Assembly (NCBI GenBank): GCA_030432295.1 | Contig: JAUIHI010000023.1 | Location: 43,988 to 107,987, forward strand | Direction of reading: 5' to 3' | DNA length: 64,000 bases | Source: Anaerolineae bacterium | GTDB taxonomy: Bacteria > Chloroflexota > Anaerolineae > Caldilineales > Caldilineaceae | Shown here: positions 49,904 to 58,462 of the stretch, one piece after another | Position numbering within the stretch: position 1 is the first letter of the stretch | Layout of the letters: every line of letters begins with the position of its first letter | Translations under genes and position numbers: made by a program | Notes under the pieces: model-generated | Seen by the model: the letters and a program-made list of their open reading frames with translations, nothing else | What the model was told of the DNA's origin: nothing | Databases searched by the model: none

Positions 49904-51367
49904 TTATTGGGTTGCGACTGGCAGATCAGCCGGTGCATTGGCGACCAGTTCACCGAATATCCACGCGCCGTTTTCCAGTTTCAGCCAGTCGCCCGCTGCG
50001 TTGCGCCCGATGATTGTGAGGGCTGTGCCCGCGGTGATGGAGCCGGTGAGATCAAAAGTTGTGCCGGGGCCGCTGCGCAGATTGGCGTCTACGGCAGCCG
50101 TGCTGGCTCCGGTTGTCTCAGCCGGTTCGGCCACTGGATCTTCGACGGCTGGGGGGGTCGTGGCTATTGTTTCTGTATCAGTGATCGGCGTCGTCGCTTC
50201 TGGCTGGACAGCGACGGGTGTGTCGCCGCCACTGGCTGGCGCATCCTCGGACGCCACAGGCAGGTCCGCGGGAATATTATCCACCAGTTCGGCAAATATC
50301 CACGCACCGGTGTCCAGCTTCAACCAATCACCCGCGGCATTCTTGCCCACAACCGACAGCACCTGTCCCACTGTCGTCGAGCCAGTGATAGCCGCGCTGG
50401 TGTTAGGTGCAGCCCGCAGATTTGCAATCGTGTTGGCGGTTGGCGGAAGTGCGGTTGTCCCAGGGGCGATCGTTGGGACAGGGGCAGGTTCGGTCGAGGC
50501 GGCGGGTGTGCTGCCCACGACTGTTCCATCCGCGTTGACCTCGGGCACATCCGGCGCGCTTTCCAGCAGTTCGCCAAATATCCATGCGCCGGTGTCCAAC
50601 AGATACCAGTTATCCGTGGCGAATTTGCCCACAACCGTCACTTCTGTATTAAACCCAGCCCCGCCCACCCGCTCAAAGGTGCTGCCGGGACCTGAGCGCA
50701 AATTGGCATCGGCATTGACCAGGACAACCACCGGCGTGGCTGGTGTAGCGGGTGCGGCTGGCGCAGCCGGTGTAATGGGGGTGGCTTCGGTCACAACTTC
50801 CGGGACCGGCAATACAATGGGAACAGCGGGTTTGCTCGCCAGTGCTTCGCCCAAAATCCAGTTTCCATTCTCCAGCAAGAACCACTCGCCTGTCTCATCT
50901 TGACCGGAAATGAGAATTGTTGCCCCGGCATCCACCAGACCCACCGAATCAAAATCCGGGCCGGGACCCGTGCGCAGTTCAGTCTGGCTGCGCACTGCCG
51001 CCGGGATCGCGACGTCAGGGATTTCCACAACCGGCGCGCTGGTTGGTTCCGGCTGTGGGGTGGGTGTCGGCTGCGCTTCTGGTGTCGGGGTGGGGGCAGG
51101 GGCCTCGGTAGGAGCAGCGGTTGGCTCCATCTCAGGCGCGGGGGTCACAGTTTCCACCACAATATCAGGCTCGCCCGCGACCGCAGTAGATTCAGCGCCG
51201 GTGAGATTAAACCGGGACATCAGGTCCTGCCCAAGCAGTTGGGTCAACGGCTCTTGCATCTGGGCAGGAACCAGTTGTCCGGCATTGCCAGACAACACCA
51301 GAGCCGGGATTCCAACAATCAACGCGAGCCAAAAAATGCTCACAATTACAGCTAGAGCCTTCTTCAT
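49904..51367 (-). CDS. exported protein with four SH3b domains
   Basis: A 487-residue protein with an N-terminal membrane anchor or signal (about 5-26, [21 protein letters not shown]), a Pro/Thr/Glu-rich stalk (about 80-120), and four bacterial SH3 domains. Their RT-loop motifs are [45 protein letters not shown] and [15 protein letters not shown], each ending in a W-x-L-L-x-x-G-x-W-I strand. The domains are joined by Pro/Ala/Thr-rich linkers. SH3b arrays bind cell-wall peptides or surface polymers, so this is probably a cell-envelope protein. Start preceded by AAGGTGG; promoter at 51461-51489. Confidence 0.87.
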   Translation of the reverse strand: MKKALAVIVSIFWLALIVGIPALVLSGNAGQLVPAQMQEPLTQLLGQDLMSRFNLTGAESTAVAGEPDIVVETVTPAPEMEPTAAPTEAPAPTPTPEAQPTPTPQPEPTSAPVVEIPDVAIPAAVRSQTELRTGPGPDFDSVGLVDAGATILISGQDETGEWFLLENGNWILGEALASKPAVPIVLPVPEVVTEATPITPAAPAAPATPATPVVVLVNADANLRSGPGSTFERVGGAGFNTEVTVVGKFATDNWYLLDTGAWIFGELLESAPDVPEVNADGTVVGSTPAASTEPAPVPTIAPGTTALPPTANTIANLRAAPNTSAAITGSTTVGQVLSVVGKNAAGDWLKLDTGAWIFAELVDNIPADLPVASEDAPASGGDTPVAVQPEATTPITDTETIATTPPAVEDPVAEPAETTGASTAAVDANLRSGPGTTFDLTGSITAGTALTIIGRNAAGDWLKLENGAWIFGELVANAPADLPVATQ

Positions 51368-51460
51368 TTCCCCCCACCTTTCCCTGGTGTTCCACGACTG
51401 GTATCAGGCATGGAACTGATTGCGTCCTTCAAACGTCAAACAGACCGCGTAGCCAAGAAA

Positions 51461-51489
51461 AGTGTAACACAGGATATAGCGGACTACAA
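51461..51489 (-). promoter_or_regulatory. promoter of the SH3-domain gene
   Basis: Minus strand TTGTAG (51489-51484), 17 nt, TACACT (51466-51461), with the start point about 85 nt before ATG 51367. Confidence 0.5.
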
Positions 51490-51650
51490 TTGAAGGTGCT
51501 GTGTAAGGCCGAGATTTTCGCTCCTAATGAAATGCAAATAATTCACTAATCTCATCTTAATCTTTTTCCAATAGTCTCACTGTATGCTGTTCCTATGCTA
51601 TCCATATTTCTGCAGAGGTATCACAGGGATTAAATTCACGAGATTGCAGA

Positions 51651-51680
51651 TTGGACAAGCCTCGTATTGTTTTGTATAAT
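51651..51680 (+). promoter_or_regulatory. promoter of the Crp/Fnr gene
   Basis: TTGGAC (51651-51656), 18 nt, TATAAT (51675-51680); leader of about 170 nt to ATG 51858. Confidence 0.55.
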
Positions 51681-51857
51681 TATTGAAATGGTTTTGCACA
51701 GATTGATGCGGCAGTTTTGCAGCAGAACAGCCGATGAGCTATATAGATGCCAATTGAGCAGATATTGAAGAATGCATTTTGCAACTTTTAATAATAAGTA
51801 TCGTATCGTGTCTACAGCAGTCGCCATCCAGCTATTGAGCGGAAGGGAAGGACTTTA

Positions 51858-52571
51858 ATGTCATACGAAAGCGTTTTCCAGCGAAACACACCCCACCGAG
51901 AGACAGTGGGTGTCCTGTCCATGAATCTGCCCCAAACGCTAATCGACCTAAGCAACGACGATCCGGTCTTCAACCGCCACCTGCACATCCGCACATTCAA
52001 GCGCGGCGAGATTCTGGCCGATGCGGAAAGTCTCCAGCGAGAGATGTTTGTACTGATGAAGGGGCGCGCTCATCTGGTCTGCACCAACAATGAAGGACGC
52101 CGCCTGGTGATCGCGACATTGGAAACCGGCGCGGTCTTTGGCGAAGGAGCCTTGACAAATCCGGGCGAAGCCAACGCATTTGCCGAAGCAGCCGAAGATG
52201 TGACCATCTGGAGTATACCCGCTGCCGAAGCCAGAGATATGACCATTCAGTATCCGATTCTCGGCTGGGGCATGTTGCAGACCTACGGTCGCCGTCTATT
52301 GCAGGTGGAAAACAGCCTGGAAGACGTGGCCTACAAGAAATTGCCAGAACGGCTGGCCGCGCTGCTTGTAAGCCTCGGAGAACCGTCCAACGGCCTGATT
52401 CAGGGCGTCAGTCACCAGGCTTTGGCAGACCGCCTGGGAACCTATCGGGAGACAGTCAGCGCGATTCTGCGGGATTTCAAGCGCCAGGATTTGGTTACAC
52501 TGGGCTATCGGCGCATTGAATTGATCGATATGGAAACCCTAAAAGATGTAGCAGGCATTTGGGAGTGGTAA
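51858..52571 (+). CDS. Crp/Fnr family transcriptional regulator
   Basis: A 237-residue regulator with an N-terminal cyclic-nucleotide-binding-like beta-roll (about 25-125; FKRGEILADAESLQREMFVL, GAVFGEGALT) and a C-terminal winged helix (184-215; VSHQALADRLGTYRETVSAI) followed by LVTLGYRRIELID. The cAMP phosphate-binding FGE..R..S pattern is not intact (FGEGALTNPGEANAFA), and there are no FNR-type iron-sulfur cysteines, so the ligand is unclear. ATG 51858 has AAGGA upstream; an internal ATG at 51921 is possible. A stable hairpin follows the stop. Confidence 0.9.
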   Translation: MSYESVFQRNTPHRETVGVLSMNLPQTLIDLSNDDPVFNRHLHIRTFKRGEILADAESLQREMFVLMKGRAHLVCTNNEGRRLVIATLETGAVFGEGALTNPGEANAFAEAAEDVTIWSIPAAEARDMTIQYPILGWGMLQTYGRRLLQVENSLEDVAYKKLPERLAALLVSLGEPSNGLIQGVSHQALADRLGTYRETVSAILRDFKRQDLVTLGYRRIELIDMETLKDVAGIWEW

Positions 52572-52590
52572 TCCAAAACAAGAATGTGTC

Positions 52591-52630
52591 TGAAGGAGTC
52601 CGGCTTTCCTGGAAAAGCCGGACTCCTTCA
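52591..52630. repeat. strong hairpin downstream of the Crp/Fnr gene
   Basis: TGAAGGAGTCCGGCTTTCC (52591-52609) pairs with GGAAAAGCCGGACTCCTTCA (52611-52630) with one bulged A. No T-tract follows, so it may stabilise the 3' end or work with Rho rather than be an intrinsic terminator. Confidence 0.7.
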
Positions 52631-52756
52631 TCGAAAAGACAGAGATTGGGCGCAAAAATGGATGCAGGATGTCGGCCAATTTCATTTGGAACTCCATTAT
52701 ATAGGCCAATCTGCTATAAATGAGCAAAATTGTCGCATTTTTTAATGTTTGTACAG

Positions 52757-52785
52757 TTGACGTTTGACAATTATATTGTTATAAT
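52757..52785 (+). promoter_or_regulatory. strong sigma-70 promoter of rho
   Basis: TTGACG (52757-52762), 17 nt, TATAAT (52780-52785). Transcription should begin near 52792, leaving a leader of about 505 nt before the rho ATG at 53297. Confidence 0.75.
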
Positions 52786-53296
52786 ATCCGCTAACACACG
52801 TTATCCCACCTCGCTCACGGATTCGACTCCCGAACAGTTTCGATAGCAGCCGTCGCAGTTGGACTTCTATGTTGTGGTATAGACGTGCGCGACAGCGACG
52901 TTTAGCACGACACAGTGCGATAGTCTGTATTCGGACCCCTACCGGTCTTCGTCTCCAATCCAAATTATAGTACAAGGGCGAGATTGGAAGTCGGACAAAT
53001 GCCCGGCTCTTACCAACTTCCCACTCTCAATTTGATCCATCTAACCGCATTGGTTGCACCTATTCCCCTGAACTCATTCTCATCATAACGGATGGCAATA
53101 TGTATGCCGTCTGCCGGATTTCCAATAACTCCACATGGAATCAACCTAAGCAACCGGCGCTCGATCGGTCGGCTCGAATTGCGTAGCGTGCGCGTTTTGT
53201 CCGATCGTGGCTTGCCCCTGTCTGTGGCAATCACCATAGACAGAATTGAAATTTTTGAAATCCTCGTGCAGAAAGTAATTACCCAGAGGCCTACGT
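52786..53296 (+). promoter_or_regulatory. long rho leader with a C-rich, G-poor segment
   Basis: About 510 nt without a convincing protein gene. Positions 53009-53090 are C-rich and G-poor (by hand about 29 C and 7 G in 82 nt, including TACCAACTTCCCACTCTC and CCTATTCCCCTGAACTC), the composition of a rut site. Rho commonly represses its own gene by terminating in its leader, so this is a likely autoregulatory region; a 29-codon frame at 52999-53088 covers the same segment. Confidence 0.5.
52999..53088 (+). CDS. possible upstream ORF in the rho leader
   Basis: ATG 52999 to TAA 53088, 29 codons, with GGAAG about 8 nt upstream. It spans exactly the C-rich segment, so translation of it would shield a rut site. 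No homology is recognised (peptide contains SYQLPTLNLIHLTALVAPIP); support is positional only. Confidence 0.25.
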   Translation: MPGSYQLPTLNLIHLTALVAPIPLNSFSS

Positions 53297-54556
53297 ATGG
53301 AATTGCTAACAATGACGATGTCTGAACTCGAAGATTTGACCCTGGATGGGCTGCGAGAAGTAGCTCGCTCCATGGAGATCACAGGGTATACCAGACTGAA
53401 AAAGTATGACTTAATTATGCGCTTGCTACGCGCCAATGCAGAGCAGCAGGGGTATATTTTTGGCGGTGGCATTTTGGACGTTGTACAGGATGGCATCGGC
53501 TTCCTGCGCAGTGAGCATCTGTTGCCTGGCCCAGACGATGTGTATGTCAGCCAGAGCCAGATTCGACGCTTTGGTCTGCGCACAGGCGATCTGGTGGCAG
53601 GGCAGGTGCGCCCGCCCAAAGAGACCGAGAAGTATTTCGGCCTGCTCAAAGTGGAGGCCGTCAACGGGTTGGACCCGGAAGAGGCCAAGCGCCGCCCCCA
53701 CTTCGAGAAGATGGTGCCCATCTTCCCCGACGAGCAGGTGTTGCTGGAAACCAAACCCAGTTTGCTTGCCACCCGGCTGATCGACCTGCTCTCGCCCATC
53801 GGGCGCGGCCAGCGTGGTCTGATTGTCAGCCCGCCCAAAGCGGGTAAGACGACAATCCTCAAGCGCATAGCCAACGGCATGAGCGCCAACTACGAAGACC
53901 TGCACCTGATGGTTGTACTGATCGGTGAGCGACCGGAAGAGGTCACCGATATGGATCGTTCGGTGGATGCAGAAGTGATCAGCAGCACCTTTGACGAACC
54001 TGTGCAAAACCACGTGCGGGTGGCCGAGATGGCGCTGGAACGGGCCAAACGGCTGGTCGAGGGCCATCGGGATGTGGTCATTCTGCTCGACAGTATCACC
54101 CGCCTGACCCGTGCCTACAACCTCACCGTTCCCCCCTCGGGCCGGACGCTCTCCGGTGGTATTGATCCGGCAGCCCTATACCCGCCCAAGCACTTCTTCG
54201 GTGCAGCCCGTAATATCGAGGAAGGTGGCAGCCTGACGATCATAGCCACCTGTCTGGTGGACACGGGCAGCCGCATGGACGATGTGATCTATGAAGAGTT
54301 CAAGGGCACAGGCAATATGGAACTGCACCTGAACCGGCGGCTCGCCGAGCGGCGCATCTTCCCGGCCATCGACATTGAACGCAGCAGCACCCGGGCCGAA
54401 GAGAAGCAGATGGACGCGGAAACCCTGGCCAAGGTCTACACCCTGCGCCGTATGATCGACGCTATGGGTGGCGGCAACGAGGCCATTCTGCCCATTCTGG
54501 AACGCTTGAGTCGAACCCGCACAAACCAGGAGTTCCTGGATACATTGATCAAATAG
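53297..54556 (+). CDS. rho: transcription termination factor Rho
   Basis: A 419-residue hexameric RNA-dependent ATPase. In order: Rho_N helix-extension-helix (about 8-50, [20 protein letters not shown]), cold-shock RNA-binding domain (50-125, [20 protein letters not shown]), P-loop SPPKAGKTT (178-186), catalytic region [16 protein letters not shown], Walker [17 protein letters not shown], and Q/R loops ([13 protein letters not shown]). Length is typical; no large insertion as in actinobacteria. ATG 53297 has AGAGG 7 nt upstream. It is preceded by a 500-nt leader with its own strong promoter and followed by a perfect intrinsic terminator. Confidence 0.98.
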   Translation: MELLTMTMSELEDLTLDGLREVARSMEITGYTRLKKYDLIMRLLRANAEQQGYIFGGGILDVVQDGIGFLRSEHLLPGPDDVYVSQSQIRRFGLRTGDLVAGQVRPPKETEKYFGLLKVEAVNGLDPEEAKRRPHFEKMVPIFPDEQVLLETKPSLLATRLIDLLSPIGRGQRGLIVSPPKAGKTTILKRIANGMSANYEDLHLMVVLIGERPEEVTDMDRSVDAEVISSTFDEPVQNHVRVAEMALERAKRLVEGHRDVVILLDSITRLTRAYNLTVPPSGRTLSGGIDPAALYPPKHFFGAARNIEEGGSLTIIATCLVDTGSRMDDVIYEEFKGTGNMELHLNRRLAERRIFPAIDIERSSTRAEEKQMDAETLAKVYTLRRMIDAMGGGNEAILPILERLSRTRTNQEFLDTLIK

Positions 54557-54580
54557 TTGACACCCAAACCTATCGGCTAT

Positions 54581-54634
54581 AAAAGAACAGCCCATCTCCT
54601 TTCCTGACCAGACAGGCAGATGGGCTGTTCTTTT
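54581..54634. terminator. intrinsic terminator after rho
   Basis: AAAAGAACAGCCCATCT and AGATGGGCTGTTCTTTT form a perfect stem with A and T runs at the two ends; works for rho on the plus strand. Confidence 0.92.
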
Positions 54635-55226
54635 ATGCACGCCCCCATGCGTCCAGTAATGTTTGTATGCAGCAGGCAGAGAGAGGCCGGGAAGAAAATG
54701 GCCTATTTTCCAACAGAACAGGCTGATTCGATAGCCTAGCAGTGCCTGTCGTGTGGGGCCGGGGAGCACAACACAGCACAGCCATTTGGTCCAAAACCAT
54801 CGAAATCAGTGAAAAAAGGCCGGTATATGGGACAAAACCAGGGCCGACAGTGTACATATAACCTACGCTCGTTCTACGCACATCCGACGAAATCCCCAAT
54901 AGGCCCCTTTTGTGTGTTTGATCACCATTTTAGAATTTGTAGCTATCCACCAGTGTGCTATAATTCGTGACCGGAAGAAGTAGACTGCAAGATTTGCAGG
55001 TGAAGGTGCTGGAAATGATTGGTTGTGGCAGAGAGACGTAGGAAGTGCAATAGGCTACAAAACGACCAAAAACTTACGAACGCATCTTTCAATAGCCAGT
55101 ACGCAGAATTCTGACCCAGGCGGAAATTTACTCAACGACACAGTTTTCACCCACAAGAAGTCAAGAAATATCACTTTGGGTGAAAAGCAATGTTCCGCAC
55201 TGTGGCTCGATTCTGAGGAGACAACA
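54635..55226. other. 592-nt spacer and leader before the M23 peptidase gene
   Basis: Holds the promoter at 54937-54964 and a predicted 255-nt leader. No gene, repeat or stable RNA was recognised in 54635-54936. The reading frame of the peptidase stays open upstream to 55023, but the chosen start has the better ribosome site. Confidence 0.5.
54937..54964 (+). promoter_or_regulatory. promoter of the LysM-M23 peptidase gene
   Basis: TTGTAG (54937-54942), 16 nt, TATAAT (54959-54964) with TGC just before, making an extended -10. Confidence 0.6.
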
Positions 55227-56732
55227 ATGCCGTCATCCGATACGTATCGTGTCGATGGTGATTATCAGCCCAGACGTTCAATGAAACCCGAAGGTCTGGC
55301 CGAACGGAAAAGCAGTTTACGGTTCGATGATACTGGACCCCAGATAGCAGATGAGAGGCTTTCCCCCTTGGCTTCTCGGTCTAGCGAAGCTACAGGCAGC
55401 AAATGGACCCCCGCCTCTGCTGAACACCTCCATCCAGAACCAAAGACATCCGACAGCACCCACCAAGTGCGAGTTGGCGCTGAAATTCACCCTCAGTCCG
55501 TCCCAGCCCGATTTGAACATAGCGCACCCAGGGAAAACCAATTTGACAATAGTCGATTTGGGGCAGTTGCCATTGCCATTGACCCTGTAGCCGAAACAGA
55601 AGTGGCGTCGCTTTTCGCGAACTTGCGCGCCCGTGCCCAGATGTTTCTTGGCGATCAGATATCACCGATCCGTCTGGCCAGCCATTTGGCCGTCATCGCA
55701 GTGGCAGCCGTTGTCCTGGTTGTCAGCCAGATCGATATGCCGGATTGGCAATTCTCATTGCGCAACCTGCCAGAAGATGGCCTTTTTGCGGTTGCACAGG
55801 ATCAAACCCTGGCATCTGCTGGGGTCGGAAGCACAAGCAACAGTGTTTCAGAAGCAGCCGAAGCCATTCAACGGGCAGTCATCCCTTTTACCAATGCCCA
55901 AGCCCAGCCTGTGGCCGCAGAGGTGCCAGAAGTTGCGGCTGCCTCTGCACAGGGATCCGCGCCGGGCCTGGTAACAGAACGAGCACAGATCGAGACCTAT
56001 AGTGTTCGGTCTGGGGATACGGTTTTAGGGATTGCAGCGCGGTTCAATTTGCAGCCAGAAACAATCCAATGGGCCAATCCTGAACTGGAAGCCAACCCGG
56101 ATATGCTCCGTATCGGTGACCGATTGGTGATCCTTCCAGTGGATGGTGTTCTGCATGTGGTCCAGCCCGGTGACACACTTTCCACTATCGGGGCAAAATA
56201 CAAAGTTTCCACCGACGCGATTGTCGGTTTCGGCCTGAATCATTTAGCCGATAGCAGCACGGCCATATCTATAGGCCAGCAGTTGGTGGTCCCCGGCGGC
56301 AACAAACCTTACATTGCCAAGCAGGTTCTCGCCTACAACGGCCCAACCCCAGAGGGCGCTTCTACAGGGACCGGCGCATTTTCTTGGCCGACAAGTGGAA
56401 CGATTACCCAACCCTATTGGAACGGCCATCGGGCGCTTGACATCGGCGCATGGACGGGCACAGCCGTCACATCGGCCGACAGCGGCTATGTGATTGCGGC
56501 CAGTTCAGGCTGGAACAACGGTTACGGTACAATGGTGATGGTTGACCACGGCAGCGGTTATGTGACGCTCTATGGACACTTGAACAGTATCTTTGTGCGT
56601 CAAGGCGAGAGTGTGTCTAAAGGCCAGCAGCTTGGCACAGTGGGCAATACGGGCAATTCAACAGGCCCCCACCTCCACTTTGAAGTGCGCTACCAGGGCG
56701 TGGCCCGCAACCCCTTCACCTTCCTGCCGTAG
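55227..56732 (+). CDS. membrane-anchored LysM-M23 peptidoglycan endopeptidase
   Basis: A 501-residue cell-wall enzyme: a long basic/polar cytoplasmic N-terminus (1-148), one transmembrane helix (about 151-168, ASHLAVIAVAAVVLVVSQ), two LysM domains (257-304, YSVRSGDTVLGIAARFNLQP; 309-356, HVVQPGDTLSTIGAKYKVST) and an M23 (LytM/NlpD-like) domain (about 395-497). Zinc ligands are H401 and D405 (HRALD) and H484 (GPHLHFEV), with H451 and H482 as further catalytic histidines, so the site looks intact and active. ATG 55227 follows GAGGAG. Likely role in cell division or wall remodelling. The unusually long cytoplasmic part has no recognised domain. Confidence 0.9.
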   Translation: MPSSDTYRVDGDYQPRRSMKPEGLAERKSSLRFDDTGPQIADERLSPLASRSSEATGSKWTPASAEHLHPEPKTSDSTHQVRVGAEIHPQSVPARFEHSAPRENQFDNSRFGAVAIAIDPVAETEVASLFANLRARAQMFLGDQISPIRLASHLAVIAVAAVVLVVSQIDMPDWQFSLRNLPEDGLFAVAQDQTLASAGVGSTSNSVSEAAEAIQRAVIPFTNAQAQPVAAEVPEVAAASAQGSAPGLVTERAQIETYSVRSGDTVLGIAARFNLQPETIQWANPELEANPDMLRIGDRLVILPVDGVLHVVQPGDTLSTIGAKYKVSTDAIVGFGLNHLADSSTAISIGQQLVVPGGNKPYIAKQVLAYNGPTPEGASTGTGAFSWPTSGTITQPYWNGHRALDIGAWTGTAVTSADSGYVIAASSGWNNGYGTMVMVDHGSGYVTLYGHLNSIFVRQGESVSKGQQLGTVGNTGNSTGPHLHFEVRYQGVARNPFTFLP

Positions 56733-56759
56733 CAAGTATTCCAGTTCACAAGACCAATC

Positions 56760-56797
56760 AAAAAGAGAGCGAGCCAAATGGCCCGCTCTCTTTTTTT
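56760..56797. terminator. bidirectional intrinsic terminator
   Basis: AAAAAGAGAGCG and CGCTCTCTTTTTTT form a stem extended by GCC/GGC around an AAAT loop, with a seven-T tail; between the convergent peptidase and fumC genes. Confidence 0.93.
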
Positions 56798-56817
56798 GTC
56801 CAAATGTCCGGCGAACC

Positions 56818-58209
56818 CTACGCCTCTTGAATTCCACCCTCGGTCAACTGGCGGGGATCGAGCAGCCGGTCCAACTCGTCGCTGGTCAACTCCGTCATCT
56901 CCAGGGCGACTTCACGCAGGGTGCGGCCTTCGGCATAGGCAGTCTTGGCAATTTTTGCGCCCATCTCATAGCCGATCACCGGATTGAGCGCCGTGACCAG
57001 AATGGGGTTGCGCCCCACCAGCCCACTGATCTTCTCCTCGTTCACCGTAAATCCAGCAATGGCTTTGTCCGCCAACAGACGGCTTGCCCCGGCCAGCAGC
57101 GAGATGCTCTGCAACAGATTGTAGGCTGCCACGGGCAACATCACATTCAACTGGAAGTTCCCGGACTGACCGGCCAATGTAATGACCAGATCGTTGCCCG
57201 TCACCTGGGCGGCCACCATTGCCACGGCTTCGGGGATGACCGGGTTGATCTTGCCCGGCATAATGCTGCTGCCCGGCTGCAACGCGGGCAGAGAAATTTC
57301 ACCAAAACCGGCGATAGGGCCACTGTTCATCCACCGCAGATCGTTGGAAATCTTCATCAGTGAGGTGGCGACCACTTTCAGTTGGCCGCTCAGTTCTACC
57401 GCTGCGTCCTGGGTGCTCAGGCTCTCGAAGTAGTTGGCGCTGGTGACAAAGGGCTGTCCCGTCCACTCGGCCAACTCAGCGGCGATACCCGCGCCAAAGG
57501 CGGGATGGGCATTGATGCCTGTGCCCACGGCGGTGCCGCCCTGGGCCAACTCGGCCAGACGGGACAGACTGCTCTGCACCCGCTCGATGCCGTGGCGAAT
57601 CTGGCTGCTCCAACCGCCCAATTCCTGGCTCAGACGCACAGGCATGGCATCCATCAGATGGGTGCGGCCCGTTGTGACCACGTGATCCACCTCAGCGGCC
57701 TTCTTATCCAGGGCGTCGCTCAGATAGGCCAAGGCAGGCAGCAGTTCTTCAGCCACGGCCAGATAGGCGCTGACGTGAATCCCCGTGGGGATGACATCGT
57801 TGCTGCTCTGGCTCATATTGACGTGATCGTTGGGGTGTACCTTTGCGCCCAATTTCTGGGTCGCCAGGTTGGCGATCACTTCGTTGGCGTTCATATTCGT
57901 GCTGGTTCCCGAACCCGTCTGGAAGATGTCCAGGGGGAACTGGGCGTCGTGCATGCCCTGCGCGACTTCGGCAGAGGCAGACTGAATGGCCGCGGACATG
58001 GCGGAATCCATCAAGCCCAGTTTTTCGTTGGCCGCGGCAGCCGCACCTTTGATCAGCCCCAAAGCACGAATAAACGAGCGTGGAAAGCGCATATCGCTGA
58101 TGGGAAAATTATCCACAGCCCGCTGGGTCTGGGCCGCATAGAGAGCATCGGCAGGAACCCGTACCTCTCCCAGGCTGTCCTTTTCAATCCGATAGGTTGG
58201 CTCGCTCAT
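56818..58209 (-). CDS. fumC: fumarate hydratase class II
   Basis: A 463-residue iron-independent fumarase of the TCA cycle, interconverting fumarate and L-malate as a tetramer. Family signature GSSIMPGKINP is present with the active-site loop, as are TGSGTSTNMNANEV and the TGRTHLMDAMPVRLSQELGG region carrying the catalytic histidine. Length is normal. ATG 58209 has AAGGAG 9 nt upstream; an extended -10 (TGCTAAAAT) lies at 58388-58380, so it is probably transcribed alone, with the terminator at 56760-56797 behind it. Confidence 0.97.
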   Translation of the reverse strand: MSEPTYRIEKDSLGEVRVPADALYAAQTQRAVDNFPISDMRFPRSFIRALGLIKGAAAAANEKLGLMDSAMSAAIQSASAEVAQGMHDAQFPLDIFQTGSGTSTNMNANEVIANLATQKLGAKVHPNDHVNMSQSSNDVIPTGIHVSAYLAVAEELLPALAYLSDALDKKAAEVDHVVTTGRTHLMDAMPVRLSQELGGWSSQIRHGIERVQSSLSRLAELAQGGTAVGTGINAHPAFGAGIAAELAEWTGQPFVTSANYFESLSTQDAAVELSGQLKVVATSLMKISNDLRWMNSGPIAGFGEISLPALQPGSSIMPGKINPVIPEAVAMVAAQVTGNDLVITLAGQSGNFQLNVMLPVAAYNLLQSISLLAGASRLLADKAIAGFTVNEEKISGLVGRNPILVTALNPVIGYEMGAKIAKTAYAEGRTLREVALEMTELTSDELDRLLDPRQLTEGGIQEA

Positions 58210-58379
58210 GGAAAATCGCTCCTTTGCTGGTACGAATAGGTGTATTCAAGATCGGTCAGATGGTCAGCGAAGTCCCCCGGCACTTTTTGACCAACAAGCC
58301 GGTACGCCCCCATTCCATCGTTGTCGTTCATAGCGTGCCAAGGACTTTGCAACTTATTGCACAAACGACACCACAGAGT

Positions 58380-58388
58380 ATTTTAGCA
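58380..58388 (-). promoter_or_regulatory. extended -10 element for fumC
   Basis: TGCTAAAAT on the minus strand (58388-58380); no clear -35. The remainder of the 253-nt spacer between fumC and the histidine kinase shows nothing further. Confidence 0.35.
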
Positions 58389-58462
58389 CTCTTCCCCACC
58401 CTACGCACCTTTTGGGGCGAGTCTCAAAAAAGGGTAAATCAGCGGCAATCAGCGTCCCATCT

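Larger units (their letters stand above)
51368..51857. other. 490-nt divergent regulatory region
   Basis: AT-rich spacer between the SH3-protein gene (-) and the Crp/Fnr gene (+). It contains the two promoters listed separately; no stable RNA or further gene was recognised. A 26-codon open frame starting at 51686 lacks a ribosome site. Confidence 0.55.

Noticed and set aside
53092..53325. 77-codon frame in the rho leader overlapping the rho start
   Set aside because: No ribosome binding site and no recognisable composition; more likely untranslated leader.
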